Notes: a model not told the origin generated them from the sequence alone. Positions 1 to 9,232 are shown, numbered from the stretch's first letter. The stretch is 64,000 nt of DNA from CAXTKD01 sp964244885 (GCA_964244885.1 CAXTKD010000001.1:310001-374000), one strand, 5' to 3'. Program-made: numbers and translations.

Positions 1-68
1 GTGCGCGCGGGCAAGGGCGCGTCTATAGAGGCGAAGACCCGTTTTTTGCAATCGGAACCGCAAAAGCC

Positions 69-1220
69 TTGAGCCGGACGACCGCCTACCTCGACTACAA
101 CGCCACCGCGCCGATCGAGCCCGCCGCGATCGAGGCGATGACGCGCGCGGCGGAGATGTGGGGAAACCCGTCCTCCGTGCATGCCGAGGGGCGGCGGGCG
201 AAGGCGATGCTGGAGGACGCGCGCGAGCGCATCGCGGCGGGCCTGGGCTGCCGGGCGAGTGAGCTGGTGTTCACGAGCGGCGGGACCGAGGCGATCGGGC
301 TGGCGCTGCGCAGCGCGGGCAGGGTAGTCGCATCGGCGGTCGAGCACGACGCGGTGCGGCGGTGGATGTCCGCCCCTCCCTTTCAGGGGAGGGGATGGGG
401 GTGGGGCCTATCCAACCACGCCGAGCAGCCGGATGGGCCCCACCCCAACCCCTCCCCTGAAGGGGAGGGGCGGATCGCTCCCGTTGACAGCGCGGGCCTC
501 GTCGACCTCGACGCACTGGAAACCCTTCTCCAGCCCCACACCCTGGTCGCTGTCATGCACGCCAACAACGAGACCGGCGTCATCCAGCCGGTCGCCGAGG
601 TGGTCGCGCTCGCCCGCAAACATGGCGCACGAACGCTGGTCGATGCCGTGCAAACCGCTGGCAAGCTGCCCCTGCCCGATGGCGACCTGATCGCAGTATC
701 GGCGCACAAGCTCGGTGGGCCGCCCGGCGTCGGGGCGCTCATCGTCCGCGATTTCGATGCGCTGGACGCCGCAGGCGGGCAGGAGCGCGGCTACCGCGCC
801 GGAACCGAAAACATCCCCGCGATCATGGGCTTCGCCGCCGCTATCGAAGCCCGCGCCGACCGCACTTGGCTCGACCGTGTAGCAATCCTTCGCGACAGCC
901 TCGAGGCGAGGCTGATCGCGGCCGGAGCCACGATCAACGGCGCAGGCGCCGAGCGGCTGCCGACAACCAGCTCGATCCGAATGCCCGGCATCCCCGCCGA
1001 GACACAAGTCATCGCCTTCGATCTCGCGGGCTTCCGAGTCAGCGCCGGCGCGGCCTGCTCCTCGGGCAAGGTCGCGACCAGCCACGTCCTCGCCGCGATG
1101 GGCGTCGAGGGGCCAGGCGAGGCGGTGCGCGTCAGCCTCGGCTGGAATACCACGGAGGCCGAGGTCGACGCCTTCACCGCTGCCTGGCAAGCGCTGGCGG
1201 CGCGGCGGGCCGCCGCATGA
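69..1220 (+). CDS. Cysteine desulfurase, NifS/IscS-like, carrying an in-frame repeat
   Basis: PLP-dependent fold-type I enzyme that takes sulfur from cysteine for Fe-S or thiol cofactors. The N-terminus YLDYNATAP, the PLP lysine K214 in SAHKLGG and the catalytic C330 in SAGAACSSGK are all present, so the protein looks intact at 383 aa. Residues 102-135 are foreign to the family: they are encoded by a palindromic repeat (372-472) that keeps the frame between VEHDAVRRW and the normal PVDSAGLVDLDAL strand. The start is taken as TTG at 69, directly before the conserved N-terminus; there is no clear ribosome site, so it is uncertain. The stop overlaps the next desulfurase start by 4 bp (ATGA). Function is family knowledge; effect of the insert is unknown. 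Confidence 0.88.
   Translation: MSRTTAYLDYNATAPIEPAAIEAMTRAAEMWGNPSSVHAEGRRAKAMLEDARERIAAGLGCRASELVFTSGGTEAIGLALRSAGRVVASAVEHDAVRRWMSAPPFQGRGWGWGLSNHAEQPDGPHPNPSPEGEGRIAPVDSAGLVDLDALETLLQPHTLVAVMHANNETGVIQPVAEVVALARKHGARTLVDAVQTAGKLPLPDGDLIAVSAHKLGGPPGVGALIVRDFDALDAAGGQERGYRAGTENIPAIMGFAAAIEARADRTWLDRVAILRDSLEARLIAAGATINGAGAERLPTTSSIRMPGIPAETQVIAFDLAGFRVSAGAACSSGKVATSHVLAAMGVEGPGEAVRVSLGWNTTEAEVDAFTAAWQALAARRAAA
372..472. repeat. Family A palindromic repeat, copy A1, inside a coding sequence
   Basis: About 101 bp with two arms (372-415 and 430-472) that are near-perfect inverted copies. Each arm also holds its own small hairpin of cccctccc/ggggagggg. It sits in frame within the first cysteine desulfurase and adds about 34 residues. 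Related copies lie at 44758-44868, 48869-48984 and 58879-58995. Confidence 0.93.
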
Positions 1221-2359
1221 AGCGGCCGATCTACCTCGACTATCAGGCGACGACGCTGCTCCGCCCCGAGGCGCGCGACGCGATGCTTCCCTATTTCGCC
1301 GAGCGTTTCGGCAACCCGCACTCGCCACACCGTTACGGCTTCGAGGCGGATGCGGCGGTGGAGGCGGCGCGCGCCCATGTAGCCGCGCTGATCGGCGCCG
1401 CGCCCGAAACAGTGATCTTCACGAGCGGTGCGACCGAGGCGTCGAACCTCGCGCTAACGGGCACGCTGACCGCCCCCGGCCAGACCCGCCGCCGCATCGT
1501 CACCGTCGCCACCGAGCATGCCTGCGTGCTCGACACCGCGCAGCACCTCGAACGGCTCGGCGCAACGCTGACGGTGCTCGGCGTCGGCTGCGACGGACTG
1601 ATCGACCTCGACGAAGCGCGCGCCGCGATCGGCGACGATGTCGCGATCGTCAGCGTGATGCTCGTCAACAACGAGATCGGAGTCATCCAGCCGGTCGCCG
1701 AGATCGCGAAGCTGGCACGGGCCGCGGGCGCGGTAATGCACTGCGACGCGGCTCAGGCGGCGGGCAAGATCGCGGTCGACGTCAACGCGCTGGATGTCGA
1801 CCTCCTCAGCCTGTCGGCGCACAAGCTCTACGGCCCCAAGGGGATCGGCGCGCTCTACGTCCGGCCGGGGACCGGGCTTTCGCCGATCCTCCACGGCGGT
1901 GGGCAGGAAGGCGACGGCCTGCGCTCCGGCACGCTATCGCCCGCGCTCTGCGCCGGGTTCGGCGAGGCGGCGAGGCTGGCCGCAGGCGAGATCGACGCCC
2001 ACGCCGCGCACGTCGAGTCCATGTGGACCCGCATGCTCGCGGCCCTGGACGTACCGCACGTCGTCAATGGCTCGACCGAGCACCGCTGGCGCGGCAACCT
2101 CAACGTCAGCTTCCCGGGCGTCACCGGCGACCGGCTGATGAGCGCCGTGCTGCGCGAGGTCGCGCTCTCGGCGGGCTCGGCCTGCGCTTCGGCGACCGGG
2201 CGGCCGAGCCATGTGCTCGCGGCCCTCGGCGTGCCGGACTCGCTCGCGCGGGCAACCTTGCGTATCGGGTGGGGAATGATGACGACCGCCGACGAAATCG
2301 ACCGCGCGGCGGAGGCCATCAACGCCGCCGCCCGCGCCGCGGGCGCGAAGGCGGCGTGA
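1217..2359 (+). CDS. Cysteine desulfurase, IscS-like
   Basis: A second PLP-dependent cysteine desulfurase of 380 aa, without any insert. YLDYQATT is at the N-terminus, the PLP lysine is K203 in LSAHKLYGPKG, and the catalytic cysteine is C323 in SAGSACASATGRPSHVL. The ATG at 1217 overlaps the upstream stop, so the two desulfurases are probably translationally coupled. The downstream ferredoxin start overlaps this stop by 4 bp (GTGA). The trio is probably one operon for Fe-S cluster or sulfur transfer; which desulfurase feeds which pathway cannot be told from sequence. An in-frame open stretch upstream to 866 is shadow sequence of the first gene. Confidence 0.92.
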   Translation: MKRPIYLDYQATTLLRPEARDAMLPYFAERFGNPHSPHRYGFEADAAVEAARAHVAALIGAAPETVIFTSGATEASNLALTGTLTAPGQTRRRIVTVATEHACVLDTAQHLERLGATLTVLGVGCDGLIDLDEARAAIGDDVAIVSVMLVNNEIGVIQPVAEIAKLARAAGAVMHCDAAQAAGKIAVDVNALDVDLLSLSAHKLYGPKGIGALYVRPGTGLSPILHGGGQEGDGLRSGTLSPALCAGFGEAARLAAGEIDAHAAHVESMWTRMLAALDVPHVVNGSTEHRWRGNLNVSFPGVTGDRLMSAVLREVALSAGSACASATGRPSHVLAALGVPDSLARATLRIGWGMMTTADEIDRAAEAINAAARAAGAKAA

Positions 2360-2691
2360 TCGAGGTCCGCTTCGTCTCCGCCGATGGCGCCAAGGTCACC
2401 GATGTCGAGGTGGCCCCCGGCACGCGGCTGCTTGAGGTGGCTCAGGCTAACGGCCAGCCGCTTGAGGGTGCGTGCGAGGGCGCGATGGCCTGCTCGACCT
2501 GCCATGTGCTGATCGCGGCGGCGGATTTCGCGCGGCTTCCCGAGGCGTCCGAACATGAGGAGGACATGCTCGACTTCGCGGTCGGGGTGTCCCGGACGTC
2601 TCGCCTCGCGTGCCAGATCTGGCTGACCGAGGAGCTCGGCCACATCGAGGTGCGGATGCCGAGCGGGCATGCGAACATGCAGGGGCGTTAG
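2356..2691 (+). CDS. 2Fe-2S ferredoxin, adrenodoxin/Isc type
   Basis: Small electron carrier of 111 aa. The cluster ligands are visible as C40-x5-C46-x2-C49 with the fourth at C86 (RLACQIW), the vertebrate/ISC-type spacing. The C-terminus IEVRMPSGH is typical of the family. The start is GTG at 2356, overlapping the preceding desulfurase stop as GTGA; starting further upstream would add unrelated residues. Co-location with two desulfurases supports a role in supplying electrons for Fe-S cluster assembly. It converges on mutY, whose coding ends at 2688, so the two genes overlap by 4 bp at their ends. Confidence 0.93.
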   Translation: MIEVRFVSADGAKVTDVEVAPGTRLLEVAQANGQPLEGACEGAMACSTCHVLIAAADFARLPEASEHEEDMLDFAVGVSRTSRLACQIWLTEELGHIEVRMPSGHANMQGR

Positions 2692-3731
2692 AGAAGCGAC
2701 GGCCTCCTCGCCGCCTCCGCGACCTTGCGGAACAGCGTCGGCAGGCCAGCCGCTTCGATCTCCGCCAGCGTGATCCACTCGCCTTCGATGGCAGGTCGCA
2801 CCGGCAGGACGGCCTTGGCGACAGTCAGCACCAGCTCGAAATGCGTGAAGCCGTGGGTGACCGGCGAGGGAAGGGCTACCCAGTCCGTAACTAGCGGCGC
2901 TTCGGTCCCGGGTGCGACGCTCGCCGCATGCCAGGTACTTGTCGGAAACGCCCGCATGCCGCCGAGCAGGCCCTTCGGCGGGCGGCGGGTGAGCAGAACG
3001 TGGCCTTCGACCTCGAGCCAGTAGGCCACCCCATGCCGCGTCGGCCGCGCCGCCTTGGGCGCCTTCACCGGATAGCGCTCGGGCTGCCCCTCCGCGAAGG
3101 CGGCGCAGCGGTCGTTCCATGGGCAGCGCCCGCAGGCCGGGCTGCGTGGCGTGCAGATCGTCGCGCCCAGGTCCATCGCCGCCTGCGCGTAGTCACCGGG
3201 GCGGTGGCCCGGCGTCAGCGCCGCCGCGCGCGCGCGTATCTCGGGCCGGGCCTGCGGCATCGGCGTTCCGATCGCGAACATGCGGGTCATCACCCGCTCG
3301 ATATTACCGTCGACTACCACAGCCGGGCGGTCGAAGGCGATCGCCGCGATGGCGGCGGCGGTGTAGGCCCCGATGCCGGGCAACGCGCGCAGGCCGTCCT
3401 CGGTGCCGGGAAAGCCGCCGAGCGCCGTGACCGCTCGCGCGCAGGCGAGGAGGTTGCGCGCGCGGGCGTAGTAGCCGAGGCCCGCCCAGGCGGTCATCAC
3501 CTCGCTGTCCTCGGCCGCGGCTAGCGCCCGGACCGTCGGCCAGCGGGCGGTGAACCGCTCGAAATAGGGAATCACCGCCGCGACCGTCGTCTGTTGGAGC
3601 ATGACCTCTGACAGCCAGACGCGATACGCCTCGGCCGGCGGCGCGCCCGGCGGCGCGCGCCACGGCAGGGCGCGGGCGTGGCGGTCGTACCAGGCGAGCA
3701 GGCGGCCCGCCGCATCCTCATCGACGGGCAT
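2688..3731 (-). CDS. mutY: A/G-specific adenine DNA glycosylase
   Basis: Base-excision repair enzyme that removes adenine mispaired with 8-oxoguanine. At 347 aa it has the usual length. Visible are the helix-hairpin-helix LPGIGAYTA (117-125), catalytic E42 in SEVMLQQT, D141 in VDGN, the 4Fe-4S ligands C193-x6-C200-x2-C203-x5-C209, and a C-terminal NUDIX-like domain that reads 8-oxoG. The start is the ATG whose complement lies at 3729-3731. It is divergent from the dciA-like gene with only 14 bp between the two start codons, so both promoters must lie over each other's coding sequence or be shared. Confidence 0.95.
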   Translation of the reverse strand: MPVDEDAAGRLLAWYDRHARALPWRAPPGAPPAEAYRVWLSEVMLQQTTVAAVIPYFERFTARWPTVRALAAAEDSEVMTAWAGLGYYARARNLLACARAVTALGGFPGTEDGLRALPGIGAYTAAAIAAIAFDRPAVVVDGNIERVMTRMFAIGTPMPQARPEIRARAAALTPGHRPGDYAQAAMDLGATICTPRSPACGRCPWNDRCAAFAEGQPERYPVKAPKAARPTRHGVAYWLEVEGHVLLTRRPPKGLLGGMRAFPTSTWHAASVAPGTEAPLVTDWVALPSPVTHGFTHFELVLTVAKAVLPVRPAIEGEWITLAEIEAAGLPTLFRKVAEAARRPSLL

Positions 3732-3745
3732 CGCGCTCCTGTGGC

Positions 3746-4276
3746 ATGGATCGGCGCATGGCGGAACGTGGTGGACGAAAACCGGGCGACGGCGACGGGC
3801 GGACTCGTCGTGCGCGCCAGGTCTCGGACATCGTGCCCGGCATCGGCCGCGCGGCGTTCCGCCGCTTCGGCTTCGTCGAGAGCGCGGTCGTCCAGCGCTG
3901 GCATGAGATCGTTGGCGACACCTATGCGCTGCACTCCGCGCCCGATTCGATCCGCTTCCCGATGGGCAAGCGCACCGGGGGTACGCTGACCGTCGTCTGC
4001 GAGGGCGCCTTCGCGCCGACGATGATGCACGTCGAGCCGCAGCTGATCGAGCGGGTGAACCGCTTCTTCGGCTACGCCGCGATCGCCAGGGTCGCGCTTC
4101 GCCACGGCGAGGTGCCAAGGCGGCGGAAGGCGGTGGCAATCGTCGAAGACACCACGCCGCTCGCCGCGGATGTCACCTCGACGCTCCGCGCCGTTGCCGA
4201 CCCGGGCCTGCGCGCGACGCTCGAATCGCTGGCGCGGCAGGTTGGTGCGACGACGGGGCCGCCCCGGATCGACTAG
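3746..4276 (+). CDS. DUF721 / DciA-like protein
   Basis: A 176-aa protein with the DUF721 fold: a basic N-terminus (RRMAERGGRKPGD), then VVQRWHEIVGDTYALHSAPDSI and a hydrophobic strand TLTVVCEGAFAP. In bacteria lacking DnaC/DnaI loaders, DciA proteins help load the replicative helicase DnaB. Alphaproteobacteria commonly carry such a protein beside mutY and a DsbA-like gene, as here. The first ATG (3746) was chosen; the internal ATG at 3758 is also possible. Loader function is inferred from the family. Confidence 0.8.
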   Translation: MDRRMAERGGRKPGDGDGRTRRARQVSDIVPGIGRAAFRRFGFVESAVVQRWHEIVGDTYALHSAPDSIRFPMGKRTGGTLTVVCEGAFAPTMMHVEPQLIERVNRFFGYAAIARVALRHGEVPRRRKAVAIVEDTTPLAADVTSTLRAVADPGLRATLESLARQVGATTGPPRID

Positions 4277-4309
4277 ACCTTGGTGCCGGGCAGCGGTTAG
4301 AAACGGGGC

Positions 4310-4981
4310 ATGATCAAAGCGCTCCTGACCGCCTTCTGCCTGCTGACGGCAGGCAGCCTCGCCGCCGCGCCAAAGGACTGGAGCAAGGTGGTCACCGCCA
4401 CCGCCGATGGCGGCTACGTCATCGGCAATCCCAAGGCGGCGATCAGCCTGATCGAATATGGCTCGTTCACCTGCCCGCATTGCAAGGTCTTCCACGACGA
4501 GGGCATGCCGGCGCTGAAGGCTAAATATATCGCGCCCGGCAAGATGCGCTTCGAGTTCCGAAGCTTCGTGAGGAACGGCCCCGATCTCGCCGCGACGCTG
4601 CTGGCGCGGTGCGGCGGGCTGCCCGTCTATTATCGCGCCGTCGACCGCTTCTACGCGCTGCAGGACAAGTGGACCGCACCGTTCATCAGCCTGACCGAGG
4701 AGCAGATGAAGCCGCTGCAGGGGCTGGAGCCCGAGCAGCAGGTATTGCCGCTCGCCCGGCTCGGCAAGCTTGAAGCTTTCCTCAAGCCGCTTGGCGTCGG
4801 CGGCGCCAAGGCGGCGAAATGCCTGTCCGACGCCGCGGCGATCGACGCGGTCACCGTTAGCAACCGGCGGGCGGTCGACGTCTATGGACTGACCGGCACG
4901 CCGACCTTCGTGCTGAACGGCAAGACCGTGGAAGATGTCTTCGATTGGGCGAAGCTGGCGCCCAAGCTGCCGCCGCTTTGA
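4310..4981 (+). CDS. Secreted DsbA-like thiol:disulfide oxidoreductase
   Basis: A 223-aa thioredoxin-fold protein with a Sec signal peptide (residues 1-20, cleavage after AAA) and a CPHC redox motif at 55-58 within YGSFTCPHCKVF. The cis-proline loop GTPTFVLNGK lies near the C-terminus. This CPHC/Thioredoxin_4 group oxidises or isomerises disulfides in the periplasm. It is followed 53 bp later by a close paralogue that is a lipoprotein. Substrates are unknown. Confidence 0.88.
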   Translation: MIKALLTAFCLLTAGSLAAAPKDWSKVVTATADGGYVIGNPKAAISLIEYGSFTCPHCKVFHDEGMPALKAKYIAPGKMRFEFRSFVRNGPDLAATLLARCGGLPVYYRAVDRFYALQDKWTAPFISLTEEQMKPLQGLEPEQQVLPLARLGKLEAFLKPLGVGGAKAAKCLSDAAAIDAVTVSNRRAVDVYGLTGTPTFVLNGKTVEDVFDWAKLAPKLPPL

Positions 4982-5034
4982 CGTCGCAAGACCCGCGCGG
5001 CATAGTCGGCGCGCATAACAGCCGGAAGATTTTC

Positions 5035-5769
5035 ATGACCGTTTCGTTCGGCCGCCTGGCCGCCGCCGCCCTGCTCACTGCCGTCGCCGCCTGTGACAGC
5101 AAGCCCGCGACCGAGAATGCCACCGCCACGGCGCCGGCCGGCCCCGCCGATCCGGCAAAGGACTGGACCAAGGTTCTCGTCGCCACAGCCGACGGCGGCT
5201 TCCGCATCGGCAATCCCGATGCCGACGTGAAGCTTGTCGAATATGGCTCGGTCTGGTGCCCGCATTGCAAGGAGTTCCACGAGAAGGCGATGGACAAATT
5301 GAAGTCCGACTATATCGCCAGCGGCAAGGTCAGCTACGAGCGGCGCGACTTCGTCCTTAACGGCCCCGATCTCGCGGCGACTTTGCTCGTCCAGTGCGGC
5401 GGCCTGCCGACCTACTGGCGGACGCTGGAGACCTTCTACAAGCGCCAGCAGGATTGGGAGATGAAGTTCATCAACCTGACCGAGGCGCAGCTGAAGCCGA
5501 TCCAGGCGCTGCCGCAGGCCGACCAGATGATGGCCTACGCCAAGGCCGCCGAGCTCGACGACTTCGTCCGGCCGCAGGGAATCACCGCAGCCAAGTTCAA
5601 CCAGTGCCTGACCGACAAGGCGGCGATCGACAAGCTGACCGCGAGCAACAACCGCGCCACCAAGGACTTCAACCTCACGGGCACGCCGACCTTCCTCATC
5701 AACAGTGTGACGATCGACAATGTCGCGACCTGGGAGCTGCTCGAGCCCAAGCTGAAGGCGGCGCTGTAG
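5035..5769 (+). CDS. DsbA-like thiol:disulfide oxidoreductase, lipoprotein
   Basis: A 244-aa paralogue of the preceding gene. It has a lipobox (LTAVAAC, lipidated C20), a low-complexity Ala/Thr/Pro linker (residues 25-40), then the same KDWTKV...ADGGFRIGNP start and CPHC at 75-78. GTPTFLINSVT marks the cis-proline loop. The ATG at 5035 is the start that gives a proper signal peptide; upstream in-frame codons overlap the previous gene. The pair probably differ in location: soluble periplasm versus membrane-anchored. smc follows after 7 bp. Confidence 0.88.
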   Translation: MTVSFGRLAAAALLTAVAACDSKPATENATATAPAGPADPAKDWTKVLVATADGGFRIGNPDADVKLVEYGSVWCPHCKEFHEKAMDKLKSDYIASGKVSYERRDFVLNGPDLAATLLVQCGGLPTYWRTLETFYKRQQDWEMKFINLTEAQLKPIQALPQADQMMAYAKAAELDDFVRPQGITAAKFNQCLTDKAAIDKLTASNNRATKDFNLTGTPTFLINSVTIDNVATWELLEPKLKAAL

Positions 5770-5776
5770 CGCGCCG

Positions 5777-8700
5777 ATGAAGTTCGAGAGGCTAAGGCTC
5801 GCCGGCTTCAAGTCCTTCGTCGACGCGACCGAGCTTCGTATCGAGGACGGGCTGACCGGCGTCGTCGGCCCCAACGGCTGCGGCAAGTCCAACCTGCTGG
5901 AGGCGCTGCGCTGGCTGATGGGCGAATCCAGCCCCAAGTCGATGCGCGGCGGCGGTATGGAGGACGTCATCTTCTCCGGCACGTCGGATCGGCCGGGCCG
6001 CAACTTCGCTGACGTGACGCTGATGCTCGACAACAGCGCGCGAACCGCCCCGGCTCAGTTCAACGACGACGAGCAGATCGAGGTCGTCCGTCGGATCGAG
6101 CGCGGACTCGGCTCCGCCTACCGGATCAACGGCAAGGATGTCCGCCAGCGCGATGTGCAACTGCTGTTCGCCGACGCCGCGACCGGCGCGCACTCGCCGG
6201 CGCTCGTCAGCCAGGGCCGCATCGGCGCGATCATCGCGGCCAAGCCCGCCGAGCGCCGCGCCATGCTGGAGGAGGCGGCGGGCATCTCCGGCCTCCACGT
6301 CCGCCGCAAGGATGCCGAGCAGCGTCTGCGCGCAGCCGAGGCCAACCTGCTTCGCCTCGACGACGTGCTCAACAATATGGAGGCGCAGGCCAACGCGCTG
6401 AGGCGGCAGGCGCGGCAGGCCGAACGCTACCGCTCGCTGTCCGATCGCATCCGCTCGGCCGAGGGCGCGCTGCTGTTCGCGCGCTGGCGCGACGCGGCGG
6501 CTGCGGCGGACGCGGCGATCAGGGCGGCGGCCGAAGCGGAAAGCCGGACGACCGAGACGGTCCGGCTGGTCGCGGCGGCGAGCGCGCTACAGGCTGACAA
6601 GGCGTCGCGGCTGCCCGAGCTTCGCCAGGCCGAGGCGGAGGCGGCGGCCAAGCTGCAGGCGCTAGGCCAGGCGCGCCAGGCCCTGAAGAGCGAGGCTGAG
6701 AGCGTCGAGCGCCGGGCCCGAGAACTCTCGGCATCGCGCGAAACCGCGAAGCGCGATCTCGACCGCGAACGCTCGCTGGGCGAGGACGCCGCCGCGGCGA
6801 CCGCCCGGCTGGCGAGCGAGCGCGAGGCGCTGGAGGCGCGCACCGCCGAGGCCAAGGCGCTGGCCGCCGGCATCTCGGCACGAGTTACAGAAGCCGAGCG
6901 CACCGCGACCACCGACGAGCGGACTCTGAGCGAGCGCATCGAGCGGCAGGCCGAGGCACAGGCGGCGCGCAGGGCGGGCGACATCGCGCTCGCCGCAGCC
7001 GACGCCCGCGCCCGTCGCACGCGCGACGAGCAGGGCCGGCTGGCGCGGGAGCGCGCGGCGCTCGACACCGGCGACGACAGCGCGGCGCCGCGCGAGGCGG
7101 CCGCGAAAGATCTGGCGACTGCCGACGCCGAGTTGATAGCGGCGACGGCGCGGATCGAGGCGGCGGAGGCGGCCCGCGCGTCCGCCGAAACCATGCGTGA
7201 TGCGGCTGGCCGCTCGGCGCTGGAAGCTCGGGGCGCGCTCGGTGCGCTGACGACCGAGCGCGATGCGCTCGCCCGGCTGGTCACGGCCCCCGCGCGGAGT
7301 GGCGGCGCGGCGGTGCTCGACTCGATCCGAGTCGCGTCCGGCTATGAAGGCGCGCTCGCGGCGGCGCTTGGCGACGACCTGTCGGCCAACGTCGGCAAGA
7401 GCGATACGGGGCGGAGCTGGGCCGGCTCGAATCGCCGCGACAGCGATCCCGCGCTTCCCGAGGGCGTTGAGCCTCTGGCGCGGCATGTCGAAGCGCCGCC
7501 CGAGCTGGCGCGCCGGCTCGCGCAGGTCGGCGTCGTCGACACCGATTCGGCGTCCCGCCTGTCCGCCTCGCTTGTGCCCGGCCAGCGTCTTGTCAGCCGC
7601 GACGGGCGGCTGTGGCGCTGGGATGGCTTCGAGGCGCACGGCGGCCAATCGATGGCCGCCGCCGAGCGGCTGGTGCAGCGCAATCGATTGGCCGAGATCG
7701 CCAGGCTGCTGCCCGCCGCCGAGGCCGCGCTGGCGCAGGCCGACGCCTCGGTCGTCGAGGCTCGCGCGGCCCTCGATCGCGCGGCGAGCGACGATCGCGA
7801 CGCGCGAGCCGCCCGCGCCGCTGCCGAGCGCGCTCGGGAGGCAGCCCGGCAGGCGCTCGCCGCCGCCGAGGCGGAAGCCGAGCGCCGCGCCGGCCGGGTC
7901 GAGGCGCTCGACGCCGCGCTTGCCCGCGCGGCCGCCGATGGCGCTGCCGCCGAACAGGAATTGGAAGCCGCGCGGGCCGCGATGGCGTCGCTTCCCGATG
8001 TCGATGCGCTCCGCGCCGAAACGGCCGAAGCGCGCCGCGTCGTCGAGACCAGCCGCCACGCGCTGGCCGCCGCCCGCGCCGACCAGGCCGGGCTGACTCG
8101 TGCGATCGAGGCCGACACCGCGCGCCTTACCGCCATCGCCGCCGAGCGCGCGGGCTGGGATCGCCGCCTCGCCGGATCGGCGGCGCAGGCGGAGGAGCTG
8201 GAAACGCGCGCGCGCGCGATCACGGAGGAGCTGGCGCTGCTCGCCGAGCGGCCGGCGGCGCTGGCGGCGCGCGAGGCGAAGATCGCCGCCGACCTGCACG
8301 AAGCCGAAAGCGCGCGCCGCACGGCGGCCGACGCCCTTGCCAAGGCCGAGGGCGAGCTGCGCGAGATCGACGCCGGGCTGCGGCAGGCCAACGAGGCGCT
8401 GTCCGAGGCGCGGGAGGCCCGCGCCCGCGCCTCCGCCAACGCCGAGCACCACAGCGAACGCCGCGCCGAGATCGGCCGGCAGGCCGGCGAGCGCTTCCAG
8501 ACGCCGCCGCCGCTGCTGCCGGAGCGACTGGGCTTCGACGAGGCACGGCTCGGCGACGAAGCCTCCCTCGCACAGGACTTCGAACGGCTGACCTTGGAAC
8601 GCGAGCGCATCGGTCCGGTCAACCTGCGCGCCGAAACCGAGCTCGCCGAGATCGAGGAGACTCGCGGCACGTCGGCTGCCGAGCGCGAGGAACTGACCAC

Positions 8701-9232
8701 CGCGATCGCCCGCCTGCGCGGCAGCATCGGCGCGCTCAACCGCGAGGGGAGGGTGCGGCTGCTCGCGGCGTTCGAGGCGGTCAACGCGCACTTCAAGGAC
8801 CTGTTCGAGACGCTGTTCGGCGGCGGCGCGGCGCACCTCGCGCTGATCGAATCGGACGACCCGCTCGAGGCGGGCCTCGAGATCATGGCGCAGCCGCCGG
8901 GCAAGAAGCTCGGCAGCCTGACGCTGCTGTCGGGCGGCGAGCAGGCGCTGACCGCGATCGCGCTGATCTTCGCGGTCTTCCTCACCAACCCCGCGCCGAT
9001 CTGCGTTCTCGACGAGGTCGACGCGCCGCTCGACGACGCCAACGTCGAGCGCTTCTGCGACCTCCTCGACCGCATGGTCGGCATGACCTCGACGCGGTTC
9101 CTGATCGTCACCCACAACGCGGTGACGATGAGCCGGATGCACCGGCTGTTCGGGGTGACGATGGCCGAGCGGGGCGTGAGCCAGCTCGTTTCGGTCGACT
9201 TGGCGCGGGCGGAGCAGCTGGTCGCGGCGTAG
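5777..9232 (+). CDS. smc: Chromosome segregation protein SMC
   Basis: A 1151-aa ATPase that, with ScpA/ScpB, organises and segregates the chromosome. The Walker A GPNGCGKSN is at 31-39. Two long Ala/Glu/Arg-rich coiled coils flank a hinge at about residues 500-640 (DSIRVASGYEGALAAALGD). The C-terminal signature LLSGGEQAL and Walker B VLDEVDAPLDD are at about 1050-1085. It starts 7 bp after the lipoprotein stop and may be co-transcribed with it. The length is normal for alphaproteobacterial SMC. Confidence 0.97.
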   Translation: MKFERLRLAGFKSFVDATELRIEDGLTGVVGPNGCGKSNLLEALRWLMGESSPKSMRGGGMEDVIFSGTSDRPGRNFADVTLMLDNSARTAPAQFNDDEQIEVVRRIERGLGSAYRINGKDVRQRDVQLLFADAATGAHSPALVSQGRIGAIIAAKPAERRAMLEEAAGISGLHVRRKDAEQRLRAAEANLLRLDDVLNNMEAQANALRRQARQAERYRSLSDRIRSAEGALLFARWRDAAAAADAAIRAAAEAESRTTETVRLVAAASALQADKASRLPELRQAEAEAAAKLQALGQARQALKSEAESVERRARELSASRETAKRDLDRERSLGEDAAAATARLASEREALEARTAEAKALAAGISARVTEAERTATTDERTLSERIERQAEAQAARRAGDIALAAADARARRTRDEQGRLARERAALDTGDDSAAPREAAAKDLATADAELIAATARIEAAEAARASAETMRDAAGRSALEARGALGALTTERDALARLVTAPARSGGAAVLDSIRVASGYEGALAAALGDDLSANVGKSDTGRSWAGSNRRDSDPALPEGVEPLARHVEAPPELARRLAQVGVVDTDSASRLSASLVPGQRLVSRDGRLWRWDGFEAHGGQSMAAAERLVQRNRLAEIARLLPAAEAALAQADASVVEARAALDRAASDDRDARAARAAAERAREAARQALAAAEAEAERRAGRVEALDAALARAAADGAAAEQELEAARAAMASLPDVDALRAETAEARRVVETSRHALAAARADQAGLTRAIEADTARLTAIAAERAGWDRRLAGSAAQAEELETRARAITEELALLAERPAALAAREAKIAADLHEAESARRTAADALAKAEGELREIDAGLRQANEALSEAREARARASANAEHHSERRAEIGRQAGERFQTPPPLLPERLGFDEARLGDEASLAQDFERLTLERERIGPVNLRAETELAEIEETRGTSAAEREELTTAIARLRGSIGALNREGRVRLLAAFEAVNAHFKDLFETLFGGGAAHLALIESDDPLEAGLEIMAQPPGKKLGSLTLLSGGEQALTAIALIFAVFLTNPAPICVLDEVDAPLDDANVERFCDLLDRMVGMTSTRFLIVTHNAVTMSRMHRLFGVTMAERGVSQLVSVDLARAEQLVAA

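Noticed and set aside
1..68. Search for a gene fragment or RNA at the left edge
   Set aside because: Only 68 bases; no clear coding end, hairpin or tRNA part could be supported.
6662..9142. A very long open frame on the minus strand opposite smc (826 codons)
   Set aside because: It mirrors the coding bias of smc in high-G+C DNA, has Arg/Ala/Gly-rich shadow composition and no recognisable domain.
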